Positions 7,214 through 16,054 of a stretch of DNA of 49,121 bases are shown here, in pieces; position 1 is the stretch's first letter, and every line of letters begins with the position of its first letter. The translations under genes and the position numbers were made by a program. Source of the stretch: an uncultured Butyrivibrio sp. (GTDB taxonomy: Bacteria > Bacillota > Clostridia > Lachnospirales > Lachnospiraceae); contig NZ_CAMVPU010000029.1 of the NCBI RefSeq assembly GCF_947169445.1, positions 1-49,121 of the forward strand, read 5' to 3'. Below the pieces are notes generated by a model. The model saw only the letters and a program-made list of their open reading frames with translations. It was not told the DNA's origin and made no database searches.

Positions 7214-8763
7214 CACTGTACCTCTTTTTCTACCGGTATTTTAATAAATACTTCGCCATTTATTTCCCAACCAAATCCGGTTACTTTTACCTTTTCTCCA
7301 TTTGCTATTGATTCACTTACTGGATTGTGTATTGCAGAATTATACTCTACCACCTCATCCAAGGTTCCCAGTTTTTTCAATCCTATTTCATCTAACGCTG
7401 AATCAACTTGTAATAGCACCTCCTTGAACATATCAAGATTCATCTCATCCAATACACCGTTGTCTTCTGACAATATCTGATAAAACATTGAAAGATAAAA
7501 AATCTGATCATTCAAATTTGATACAAGTCCCTTTAACAAATTGTCTGTAGCATCGCTGTCTTTAGATCCAACGGACTCCTTAAGCCTAGCAATTTCATTG
7601 TTCTTTAATGTTATATCCACCTTAATCGCTTCAAGCTTCTCATTTACTTCTGTCAATTCCGTCTTTGCCAGCAAAAGCTCCCTATTTAAGGCATCTATAC
7701 TTTCATCTTTTTGTCTCAACTGCTCGTTTAGCTCATTATTGATTTGCTTTTGACTTTCAAGGTCATTCAACGTGTCATCAAGTTTTTTTCCTGCGCCCTT
7801 ATAGTTTTTCTCAAGCTGCTCATATTCTTTTAGTTCACTGCGCAGCTCACTAATGCTCATATTACGTTCTTCTATAATGTTCTTCTGACGTTCTGCTCTT
7901 TCCCAGAAGTCCTTCTCTATTACTTCCTTTTCTTTCTTAAAGTCTTCCTCTTGCTGTAGCAACTTGGCCTCTAAATCTTTTACACGAACCGCATCTTTGG
8001 CTTGTTTAGCAAGGTCAAATAGCATGCTTCCTTCGAGCAATTCTTTAACCAAAATGGACCTTAGCGCCTCATCATCTTTCATCATCAGTTCCAGATTTTT
8101 TAACAGCACCATTCTTTCAGCATCAAACTTATCGGCAAAGGCCTCCGACGGAAATCCGTTTCTGTCATATGACAAAATCTCTATAATCCACTCAGACAAT
8201 CGCTTTCTATCCTCGTGTCTTATAAAGACTTTCAAAGTCTCAAGAATAGTCTCATTGGTCAATGGAGAGTGCGTCGTAGAACCTTTTTTATAAGTTTCCG
8301 TCCAACCATATAAAGATGACTTTGGATTAAGAGATAATAACCTATCATCTACTTGAGGAACAACCTTGTCTATCCTCGTTATGGCATCATATACTTTATC
8401 AAATGCTTCATATCTATTTTTCTTAATCAGGCTCACAGATGGTGGTTCAAAAAGTGCATTCTTTATTAGCTTTCTGTTTTCCTTGTCCTCTTCATAAAGC
8501 TTAGCAAAAGTATTAAGATACTCAGCAGTTTCCTCTGGTGAATCTTTTTCAAGAAGTTTGCAAATCTGTTTTAGTTTATCCCTGACTTCATCACCACATT
8601 TTCTAAAATGTTCTCTTTCCGCAGGTTCTAAATCGCGTTCTTCTCCATTTTCAGTTGGAATACTTCTAGGGATAACGCTAAATGCGATGTAGTCTTTTAT
8701 CACCGCTTCTAATGCGATTTCAATTTTTTCACCAGAACTAGTACTGATGTTAAAGGTTTTCAT
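7213..8763 (-). CDS. Long coiled-coil protein with GrpE-like C-terminal head
   Basis: This 516-residue protein has an alpha-helical N-terminal part of about 260 residues. A long coiled coil follows at about 260 to 400 (for example KAKLLQQEEDF to LKESVG), then a short helical bundle. The last 50 residues (LGTLDEVVEYNSAIHNPV, then KVKVTGFGWEINGEVFIKIP) resemble the GrpE beta head: the FDP..HEA-like segment, a GY-type turn and a final V.V strand. Family knowledge: GrpE heads open the Hsp70 nucleotide cleft. Being immediately upstream of the permuted Hsp70 supports a nucleotide-exchange role. Start ATG 8763 is preferred over GTG 8769 because of GGAGG spacing. It overlaps the previous gene by 14 bases. 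Confidence 0.75.
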   Translation of the reverse strand: MKTFNISTSSGEKIEIALEAVIKDYIAFSVIPRSIPTENGEERDLEPAEREHFRKCGDEVRDKLKQICKLLEKDSPEETAEYLNTFAKLYEEDKENRKLIKNALFEPPSVSLIKKNRYEAFDKVYDAITRIDKVVPQVDDRLLSLNPKSSLYGWTETYKKGSTTHSPLTNETILETLKVFIRHEDRKRLSEWIIEILSYDRNGFPSEAFADKFDAERMVLLKNLELMMKDDEALRSILVKELLEGSMLFDLAKQAKDAVRVKDLEAKLLQQEEDFKKEKEVIEKDFWERAERQKNIIEERNMSISELRSELKEYEQLEKNYKGAGKKLDDTLNDLESQKQINNELNEQLRQKDESIDALNRELLLAKTELTEVNEKLEAIKVDITLKNNEIARLKESVGSKDSDATDNLLKGLVSNLNDQIFYLSMFYQILSEDNGVLDEMNLDMFKEVLLQVDSALDEIGLKKLGTLDEVVEYNSAIHNPVSESIANGEKVKVTGFGWEINGEVFIKIPVEKEVQ

Positions 8764-11434
8764 TGCCACACTCCTCCTTAATCAAGTCATATAAATTAAA
8801 AGCCTCGACTGTTCTATTTTTATCTAATTTCTTTATTATTACATCATCTTCAAATTGTCTTCGAACTTCTCTTTCAAATACATCCATAGCTTCAGGTTTT
8901 CCTTGGTGTACAAATGAAATAACCTTAGGATTTGTATACTTTACGATTTCTCTTATTCCCTCTACGTCCGAATGTGTCGGCAAGGAATAATGAACCATCT
9001 CAACATGACCGCCACTAAACGAATCCAGTTCTCTTTCAGTTCTAGCATCTATTGAGCTAACATAAAGAATCTGATAATTAACATTAGTATCTTTCCAATG
9101 CTTAGCTATTTTGTAAGATGCACTTCCTTTTGTCATGCCTGCTGAACTAGCAATGACAACCGCACTTTTATTCGGATACTCAATTCCATCAAATTCTTTG
9201 AACTGTCCAATTACTTCCTCATACCTATCATTCATAAAAGGAATGATCTGCGTTGTTGTAGGTATCGCCATTCCAGCCAAATACAAATCTACATCAGAAT
9301 CAATCAAGCCTTCCAACTTCATATCGCCGACAATACACGCAAGTTCTTGGCTTCTTCCTACTGCCATAGCCGGTAAAATCATTGCCTTTCCACGGCTGAG
9401 TCCATCTATTATTCTCTTTTTCAAATCATCTATCAACTTAGTCTTGTCTTCAACGTTCTTTCCAACATAAGTAGACTCAGCAATCAAGTAGTCAATATTA
9501 TTAGGCAGTTCGCCATATTGTAAACCTGCAGTCAAAACCTGATCCTTTGTCGCAAAGTCGCCCGTATAAAGTAATTTCTTTCCGCCAATCTCCATCTCGA
9601 TCATTGCCGCACCCTGTATATGACCCGCAGAATGGAATCTAACTTTGATAGATTCTCCTAATACTATCTGTTCTTCAAAATCAATAATATTGATTGATTT
9701 TAAAGTCTCTATCATAAGATTCTTTTCTATCTCTACAATATCTATCTCGAATTCTTTATTTATTCCATTATTAACTTTAGCCATATCAGAGAATATGTAT
9801 TCAGCAAATACTCTGGTAGGAGCTGTCATATATATCTTTGCATTTGGCCACATTGCATGTGCTTTTACCAAAGCCCCACTATGGTCTATATGCGCATGAG
9901 AAATAAAGATGTAATCTATCTGCTTAGGATAATCATCCAGCGCAGGATATGCTTCTTCGCCCTTCATATACGGATTAATTCCGCAATCCAGCATTACATT
10001 CAATCCATGATATGAAACAACGAAACAACTAGCGCCTACAGTCTTTTCACCTCCAAGAGGAGTAACTATAATCTCATCATCAATTGGAAACTCATCAATA
10101 TATCTGTCTGATACCTTATGCTTTGAAATACTATTAACTTTTTGAACTGCTTCTCTATAAAGATTACCATCAGAAACAGATAACCGTCTGTAAATCCAAT
10201 TGTAATTCTGATCAAGCGCTATCTGCTTTAACATGCTTGAGCCCGAATGAATTTTCATTGCACTTTTTAGTATTTTTTCTTTCGCAGCCTCATCACTTAA
10301 GTCTCTACAATACATAATTGCAGCTAATGGTGTAAGCCCTCTAAGCAACTCATAGGTATCTTTTGAAATCTCTATCCCTTTATTGATAGCATTATTCAAT
10401 TCCATAACAGCCGAAATCAACGGATATTTTCCAAAGATGCTAATCTCATCTATCTCATTATCTATAGGTTGATCATTATTTTTCTCTAGCAAATAGAAAT
10501 GCTCTAATACTCTTACTAATGTACCAAGCAAACCTTCATATGAATAAACATCTCTCTGGAAATTTACAGTCAAGGGATCATCTGCCAATAATCCAAGCAC
10601 AAGCAGGCATCCTGCCTTATCATTCCCTGTTATGTTTCCCTTATCAATATTTGACCTTGCCTCTGCTACATTCCCCAACATAATCATATGAACTACATCA
10701 AGAACGGGCAGCTCCTTTTGAGGCACCAACTCATCTTGCTCAGACGCCAGGTAGTGATACCAATATAACTGCCTTGTATCACTATTCCAGTCAAAGTCCA
10801 TCATTCCAATACGAACCATGACATCAGCGGTATCTTTTCCTTCAATTATTAGCATTTTTATGAAACTAAGATATTCTATCGGAGTAAATAACTCTTCCGA
10901 AATCTGCTCATAAAACAAATCAGAAACGTATTTCTTTGCAAGAATTTTATCAATCGATACCACGCTAATATCTAATAACTGTTTGAAGTGATATTCCTCA
11001 TTATCCAGCGTAATATCAATGCACGAAAACACATTATCTTTAATATAGTTCTGAATATTGTATTCAAATTTTCCAGCCTGAGTCCATATAGTATAGCTTC
11101 TATCAAAGTCGTCCTTTATTTTTATTTCAACAGGTTTCTCATTAAAGCAATACAAAACCAAAGAATAAATACATTTAGTAGATTCAACCTGATCATAAAC
11201 ACGCCTGTTGTTTAAATATACAAAAGTTGTCCTGCCTCCATGATTAGAAATAATATGCTTAGCGATAGTGCCTTCATTGTCAAAACCACTACTACAAAAT
11301 GGACATCTGTATTTGAAAACATGTTTTGGAACATACGTATCCCTAACACATGGGTATTTCATTGACGCATCTTTATAAAACATTCTTTCATCATAAAGTT
11401 TTATATTGTCTTCATGATACTTAGCAAATCCCAT
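8750..11434 (-). CDS. C2H2 zinc-finger plus MBL-fold/beta-CASP (CPSF-like) nuclease
   Basis: This 894-residue protein carries a C2H2-like zinc finger near residues 42 to 66 (YRCPFCSSGF, then AKHIISNHGG). A helical middle region of about 370 residues is unassigned. From about 460 to the end lies a metallo-beta-lactamase fold with beta-CASP: FISHAHIDHSGAL (HxHxDH zinc motif), HSAGHIQGAAMIEM, the YTGDFAT aspartate motif, PAMAVGRSQELA, and SLPTHSDVEGIREIV as the late histidine motif. Such proteins (CPSF73/RNase J relatives) cut RNA or sometimes DNA. The intact metal ligands suggest activity. It is the first large gene of the operon, 24 bases after the HTH gene, and supplies the likely effector. 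Confidence 0.88.
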   Translation of the reverse strand: MGFAKYHEDNIKLYDERMFYKDASMKYPCVRDTYVPKHVFKYRCPFCSSGFDNEGTIAKHIISNHGGRTTFVYLNNRRVYDQVESTKCIYSLVLYCFNEKPVEIKIKDDFDRSYTIWTQAGKFEYNIQNYIKDNVFSCIDITLDNEEYHFKQLLDISVVSIDKILAKKYVSDLFYEQISEELFTPIEYLSFIKMLIIEGKDTADVMVRIGMMDFDWNSDTRQLYWYHYLASEQDELVPQKELPVLDVVHMIMLGNVAEARSNIDKGNITGNDKAGCLLVLGLLADDPLTVNFQRDVYSYEGLLGTLVRVLEHFYLLEKNNDQPIDNEIDEISIFGKYPLISAVMELNNAINKGIEISKDTYELLRGLTPLAAIMYCRDLSDEAAKEKILKSAMKIHSGSSMLKQIALDQNYNWIYRRLSVSDGNLYREAVQKVNSISKHKVSDRYIDEFPIDDEIIVTPLGGEKTVGASCFVVSYHGLNVMLDCGINPYMKGEEAYPALDDYPKQIDYIFISHAHIDHSGALVKAHAMWPNAKIYMTAPTRVFAEYIFSDMAKVNNGINKEFEIDIVEIEKNLMIETLKSINIIDFEEQIVLGESIKVRFHSAGHIQGAAMIEMEIGGKKLLYTGDFATKDQVLTAGLQYGELPNNIDYLIAESTYVGKNVEDKTKLIDDLKKRIIDGLSRGKAMILPAMAVGRSQELACIVGDMKLEGLIDSDVDLYLAGMAIPTTTQIIPFMNDRYEEVIGQFKEFDGIEYPNKSAVVIASSAGMTKGSASYKIAKHWKDTNVNYQILYVSSIDARTERELDSFSGGHVEMVHYSLPTHSDVEGIREIVKYTNPKVISFVHQGKPEAMDVFEREVRRQFEDDVIIKKLDKNRTVEAFNLYDLIKEECGNENL

Positions 11435-11458
11435 CTAATTCACCCTAGAAAACCTTTT

Positions 11459-11647
11459 CTATTTTTTAATATACATCCCATTCTTTATTCTTTTATCTTC
11501 TGGTTTTTTTGTTTTTACTGGAATTACCCACATAGGACCTATCTTTGAAGCTCCATGAATCCTTCCCTGTTCACAAAGGACTCTGATTCTTCTTTCTGTA
11601 ATCCCCCATTTTTCTGAAACTTCTTTTATTGTAATAAAGCCCTTCAT
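11459..11647 (-). CDS. Small excisionase/MerR-like helix-turn-helix regulator
   Basis: This 62-residue protein starts at 11647 after AGGAG. ITIKEVSEKWGITERRIRVL forms a winged-helix HTH of the excisionase/MerR type, followed by CEQGRIHGASKIGPMWVIP, the usual wing. It has no effector domain, so it should act as a simple DNA binder. It is the first gene behind a strong promoter. It is closely similar to the regulator at 35313 to 35495 (shared EKWG, RR, GRI.GA, MW.IP and KKP.D residues), so both defence modules probably carry the same kind of switch. Confidence 0.82.
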   Translation of the reverse strand: MKGFITIKEVSEKWGITERRIRVLCEQGRIHGASKIGPMWVIPVKTKKPEDKRIKNGMYIKK

Positions 11648-11708
11648 CGTCGCTCCTCCCAGATATTCAAAACCTGACAAGAATCTGCTTCACTATAGTC
11701 TCTCATGC

Positions 11709-11737
11709 ATTATAGTCCCCTCGCGGAACAATATCAA
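11709..11737 (-). promoter_or_regulatory. Promoter of the HTH/MBL/GrpE-like/Hsp70/alpha-CTD operon, with repeated ACTATA boxes
   Basis: On the minus strand a -35 box TTGATA (11732 to 11737), a 17 bp spacer and a -10 box TATAAT (11709 to 11714) give a near-consensus sigma-A promoter. Just downstream the motif GACTATA(A/G)TG occurs twice, once over the -10 box and again 18 bp further at about 11692 to 11701. This arrangement suits repression by the small HTH protein. The spacer shares TTC and GAC positions with the 35.5 kb promoter. Confidence 0.72.
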
Positions 11738-11794
11738 TCACAGAATTGCTTGGTTTTTCTAGCATTTAGTACACTCATAGTCATCATCAAATCT

Positions 11795-12050
11795 TCAAAA
11801 TATGCCCGATAGTTTTGCAGAAAACAACATAGCACCTACAAAAGGAGCTATGCCTGGTGAATCTGGAAATAGCAGCGCCAACACAGCCACAACACTCAAT
11901 GCTATAAGGTTTCTTCTGCATTCAGAACGCCGCACTTCTTCCGTATGTTTACCTATATCTCTTTTATTGATTTCAATCGCTGCTCTTTCGAAGGATAATA
12001 CCCTACTGCATCATAATCATCATATCCGAATGCAATAGAAAAGGTTAGGA
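11795..12050 (-). pseudogene. Frameshifted remnant of the EF-hand membrane protein
   Basis: On the minus strand two frames together resemble the 2387 to 2752 protein. One reads AVGYYPSKEQRLKSIKEI then stops. A shifted frame continues RRNLIALSVVAVLALLFPDS and runs through hydrophobic residues to a TGA at 11795. The intact relative has GGYYPTAEQRKKQKEDM followed by NNKLIAFGIMIAIGIILPNK in one frame. The EF-hand N-terminus is missing. The 11738 to 12161 stretch therefore holds only this decayed gene and a terminator; I see no intact gene on either strand. Confidence 0.65.
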
Positions 12051-12081
12051 AACATACCCCCAAAAAGCCCTATTCTTCCCA

Positions 12082-12108
12082 CAAAAATGGACTAGATTAC
12101 TCTAGCCC
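12082..12108 (-). terminator. Terminator closing the long defence transcription unit
   Basis: On the minus strand, GGGCTAGA and TCTAGTCC pair over 8 bp (one G-U) around a GTAA loop, followed directly by ATTTTTG. It lies about 55 bases past the degenerate nuclease gene. It is the first clear terminator I see after the run of genes starting at 35.5 kb. Confidence 0.7.
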
Positions 12109-12161
12109 ACCTTATATTCCTTCATGCAATTACATATTCAGTATCTCCCACAGCTCCGGAG

Positions 12162-12367
12162 TCAGGGATTACATCTATTGCAAGACTTCGTTGTAATCTC
12201 ATAAGCTGTAAAACCAGGCACATTCTTATTCAGATCAACCGAAGGGTGTATGCTGTATGCTTGAAACTCATTCTCTGTCTTAACACTCAATAACAAAAAA
12301 GAAAACATACCCATAGAAAGCGCAAGCAGCAAAGCAAATATTCTATTTGCATAACTAACCTTTCCTA
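12162..12367 (-). pseudogene. Internally deleted and 5'-truncated copy of the secreted nuclease
   Basis: The remaining frame keeps the signal peptide region (ANRIFALLLALSMGMFSFLL) and the segment NKNVPGFTAYEITTKS of the 1402 to 2370 nuclease. It then jumps directly to the last six residues, CNRCNP. The whole catalytic core is missing. At the junction the two parental ends share AAGA, so the deletion most likely used a 4-base microhomology. The copy also lacks its own start: similarity stops exactly at the stop codon of the upstream TPR gene (12368). Translation from an ATG at 12392 inside the TPR gene is possible but would give only a short, probably non-functional secreted peptide. Confidence 0.82.
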
Positions 12368-15300
12368 TTAGTTTATTAAAGGCTTTGCCCATTCAATTTG
12401 ATTCAATACTTCATCTAGTTTCTCGTCATGCGCCAATGCTACTTCCTCTGGAATATACTTCCATTTAGTGCTTCTAATCTCGTCTTCCCATGATTTTCCC
12501 ATTCTCTCTATGCGTAATCTATAAACTTCCTTAGCAATTTTAAAAGCAGCCAATAATTTAATAGCCGCGTCCAATTCATCACTATCTTTATTTTCAGTCC
12601 ACCATCCTGTCATGTTTTTGGCTCGATTATATACCCGATCAAATTCCTTTAGTACTTCTTGTTTCCATATAGCTGCAGCTTCTTCATTTTTCGAAACTAG
12701 TACATCATACGCTCCAAAATACACGCTCAAATAACTGTATATCTCACAATCTGATTTATAACGCACATAAGGCATCAATTGATCTACACTTATTGTCCAG
12801 TCGTTCTTTTCAAACGCATAAACCACATCCTGAATATTGAAATTTACAAAACTCATTTTTCCATGAATCAAACGATAAACGATTTCGCTTGCCAGAGTAG
12901 GATTACTTTTTCTCTGAGCACTCACCAATCCCATTATTCCGATCAATCCATCATATTGATTCTCGTAGCATGCCTTTATAACATACTCAGGGTAAAGATA
13001 TGTAGTTCCTAGTTTTTTTGCACATGCTATTGAGTCTGTGACAGAATCCGAGAAAATCTCAGCAAATTCGAGTTTCAAAACATTATGGTAGTTTGCTACT
13101 TTTTCAACCGTTAAATCCTTTTCAATAAATTTGAGTGCCTCACCCGCATACTTTATTCCTTCCTTGGTAAAATCGAGAATATAATTAGATTGAAGCGTTC
13201 TAATTGTACTGTATGTAATATATATTTGTTTAAATGTCTTTCTTACAATTTCAAACAGATTAAACTTAGCAATAAGCATTAATCCCAATGCATCTATTAC
13301 GACTGCATCTTTTTTGTTTTTCGCTTCTATCTCTGGAATACTAAAATCGCCATTAGATATTTTAATTTTAATCGAATAAATATCTTGCCAAAAAAGTAGA
13401 TCACTAAGCTTTTTGTTTGTCATCTTTTCAAAAGCGCAAAATGATCCCAGTGGGCTATTCAAATACCCCTTTTCCCTCTCAAACTGTTCTTTAAAAGAGT
13501 TAAATATTGCAACAGTTTCGTCGGTAAGTTTATCTTGACCTTCAGCATCTTTCTCTATAGCAGTAAACTCTTTCAACCACGGAACAGTATTGGGATACTT
13601 GTGTTTAAAGTTTATCCCATATGATATCCCGGTATCTTTTCCACATCTCATGCACCTAAATGTATAAACCGCATGAATATTGCTATTGGGGTATTTTTCG
13701 CCGTAAGCCACTCCTTGCTGCAATATTTGATATGCTTCTTCAAGCTTATCCTGTAAAATATACACCTCACTCAGGATGTTACAAATATCAGCTTTATATT
13801 CATCAGGCCCATTTAATTTCAGAGCACGCTGACAATACCCAATTGCCTCATCATATAGCATACATTCCATTGATAAATATGCTAGATGTTCAAGCTGTTT
13901 AATATCTCTTGTATTATCATAAATTTTCTTTAGACAATACAGCATTTTCTCCGAATCATTTGTTTGTTGATAAACTGATACTTTAATTCGGTAGTACTGT
14001 TCTTCACTATCACACTCTTTTTCTGAAAGAACATCTAAATACTCTTCAGCAAAAGCATAATCATATTTTGCTAAATGAGCAAAAATCTCACCATAAAAAA
14101 AGCCACAGCTACCCATAGCTATATTTCCCGTTTTAATACCACGTAAAATATATCTATATAATTCCGTACGCTTTTCTATTTGCTTAGTATCTTTATAGTA
14201 ATTGGAGGTTCTCTCAAGGATTCCAATATCTTTCCGAGTCGTATACAAATCAAAATACTCATTTGCTCTATCAATATCACCTGATTTAGCAAAATATATG
14301 GCTTCCAAAATATCTTTAGAACTAAGCTGTTTATACTCATCATTATATTGAGATCTGATTTCTTTAAACTCTTTTAACCTATCATTATGAAGCAACATGT
14401 CCAATAACAGATAAAGCATCCTACCATCAGCATCAATTCCTTTCCTTACTGCTTTACTTGCTATATCTATAGCTTCAATCTCTTGTCCTGCTTTCGCCCT
14501 GTTCAATACATCAAGATATTCCTTATCAGCCTCAGACAAGTTATCCGGTATGTAATCCTTATTCTGTAAGGCAAGCTCATAATAGTATCTTCGTTTAGTT
14601 TCATCTGAAACACGAGGGTCATCAATAACTAACCCAATTTCATCAAAATCAATCTTTTCATAGCAAAGCTGCTTACAGGATAACAACAATTCAAGGGATT
14701 TATACCAAATAATATCGCGGTGATTATTTTTACAAATATCATTAAAATATTTCTCCGCCTTCCGCATCATAGACACGTCAAAATCAAATGGCATTCTAAA
14801 GTTCTTTTTGTTTCCTTTTGGTAGCGCCCAATCATAGTAACAAATCCCTATGTTAAATAAATCTACATTCAAGGCGGATATTTTATGAGCCTTTTCAAAA
14901 CATGCTATAGCTTCCTGATAGTAACAGCCGTTTCTATATACAAGGCCACGAGCCTGCCAGTAAAAGCTCGATTTTTCAAGAAGATTAGTGTATTTCTCAA
15001 ACAGCTCATCCAAGCTACGAAGCGAATTATCTGTCTTTGCTCCCAAAAAGCTTTGGGCTATTAAACATATTAAATGTGCCTCAACATAATCATCCTTACA
15101 CTTAATTGCCTCTTTTGCATACTCATCCGCATTTTTAAAGCCATCAATCCCACCAATATTCAAGTAATAATATGCTGTAACATAATAATACTTTGCTATA
15201 TGATATGATTCAAAGTCACAACATTTAAGCCTCTGATACGCATCATTAAACAATCCAAGATTTATATAACAAATTGCAATATTTGAAATAATCTCTTCTA

Positions 15301-16000
15301 CAAGATTCTTGTTTTCCGTTTTGTGTAATGCGTATTTAGTAAGAAGCTTGTCATACTCCTCAATAGCTTCTTTATATTTTTCTTTACGTTGATAGTTGTC
15401 ACATATACTTTTTATCTCTGTATTGAACTCACCTTCAACCATGCTATCGTCTCTAAGCACAGTTGTAGCCTGTCTAATATTAGTATCATTTAGTTCAAAA
15501 CTCTCACTGAGTTTTTGAAAACCTTCCTGAAGTTCCTGAATTTCCTTTGTAATTCTCAGTTCGCTCTGCCTAATTTCATGCAGAGAGTACTCTTGTCCTA
15601 ATGAAAGGTATTCTTTACCAAGATTCCTATCAATTATTTCGTATATTCTGTCTATTGCGCCCCTGATAATACCACATTCATATGGACTTATTTTGCCATT
15701 CCCATAAAAAGAAATATAATCTTCTGTCCAATTATCAAGTTTATCTTTATAAAGCTGTTCATTTTTATGGTCTATAAGAAATTGAACCATTTCCCTGAGA
15801 ACATTTGTTTTAGAGAGAAATGTATCTAACTGCAAATCAACAATATCTTCATGTAAATCAAAATACTTTTGAATTTCCTGCTCGAGATTGTTTTTTACAT
15901 TAGCGCTCTTAACTCCATCTAAAGTTTTAGATACCCCAGTAGAAAAAAGCTCTATAACTAAGCTCATTATTAAATCTGATATCAATTTTCCTATCTGCAA
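12368..16000 (-). CDS. Large TPR-repeat protein, possible C-terminal PIN-like region
   Basis: This 1210-residue protein starts at TTG 16000 after GGGAGAGAG. Residues 1 to about 190 are helical with an amphipathic N-terminus (KLISDLIMSLVIELFSTGVS). From about 200 to 800 there are many degenerate tetratricopeptide units, for example EAIEEYDKLL, EAIACFEKAHKIS and EAIGYCQRALKLN. The C-terminal third contains DAVVIDALGLMLIAKFNLFE and later DSVTDSIACAKKLGT, a pattern reminiscent of PIN-like nucleases, but the acidic residues are not convincingly complete. TPR scaffolds of this size next to restriction and helicase genes often act as sensors. Its specific function is unknown. The gene's 3' end abuts the broken nuclease copy. 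Confidence 0.75.
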   Translation of the reverse strand: MQIGKLISDLIMSLVIELFSTGVSKTLDGVKSANVKNNLEQEIQKYFDLHEDIVDLQLDTFLSKTNVLREMVQFLIDHKNEQLYKDKLDNWTEDYISFYGNGKISPYECGIIRGAIDRIYEIIDRNLGKEYLSLGQEYSLHEIRQSELRITKEIQELQEGFQKLSESFELNDTNIRQATTVLRDDSMVEGEFNTEIKSICDNYQRKEKYKEAIEEYDKLLTKYALHKTENKNLVEEIISNIAICYINLGLFNDAYQRLKCCDFESYHIAKYYYVTAYYYLNIGGIDGFKNADEYAKEAIKCKDDYVEAHLICLIAQSFLGAKTDNSLRSLDELFEKYTNLLEKSSFYWQARGLVYRNGCYYQEAIACFEKAHKISALNVDLFNIGICYYDWALPKGNKKNFRMPFDFDVSMMRKAEKYFNDICKNNHRDIIWYKSLELLLSCKQLCYEKIDFDEIGLVIDDPRVSDETKRRYYYELALQNKDYIPDNLSEADKEYLDVLNRAKAGQEIEAIDIASKAVRKGIDADGRMLYLLLDMLLHNDRLKEFKEIRSQYNDEYKQLSSKDILEAIYFAKSGDIDRANEYFDLYTTRKDIGILERTSNYYKDTKQIEKRTELYRYILRGIKTGNIAMGSCGFFYGEIFAHLAKYDYAFAEEYLDVLSEKECDSEEQYYRIKVSVYQQTNDSEKMLYCLKKIYDNTRDIKQLEHLAYLSMECMLYDEAIGYCQRALKLNGPDEYKADICNILSEVYILQDKLEEAYQILQQGVAYGEKYPNSNIHAVYTFRCMRCGKDTGISYGINFKHKYPNTVPWLKEFTAIEKDAEGQDKLTDETVAIFNSFKEQFEREKGYLNSPLGSFCAFEKMTNKKLSDLLFWQDIYSIKIKISNGDFSIPEIEAKNKKDAVVIDALGLMLIAKFNLFEIVRKTFKQIYITYSTIRTLQSNYILDFTKEGIKYAGEALKFIEKDLTVEKVANYHNVLKLEFAEIFSDSVTDSIACAKKLGTTYLYPEYVIKACYENQYDGLIGIMGLVSAQRKSNPTLASEIVYRLIHGKMSFVNFNIQDVVYAFEKNDWTISVDQLMPYVRYKSDCEIYSYLSVYFGAYDVLVSKNEEAAAIWKQEVLKEFDRVYNRAKNMTGWWTENKDSDELDAAIKLLAAFKIAKEVYRLRIERMGKSWEDEIRSTKWKYIPEEVALAHDEKLDEVLNQIEWAKPLIN

Positions 16001-16054
16001 GATAACTCTCTCCCAATTAACTTTTTAAATTTTTATAAAAAACTTTTCGCCCTC

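Noticed and set aside
12162..12392. Intact small secreted protein starting at 12392
   Set aside because: The frame is a fusion of two distant parts of the nuclease and its start lies within the TPR gene, so it is better read as a pseudogene.
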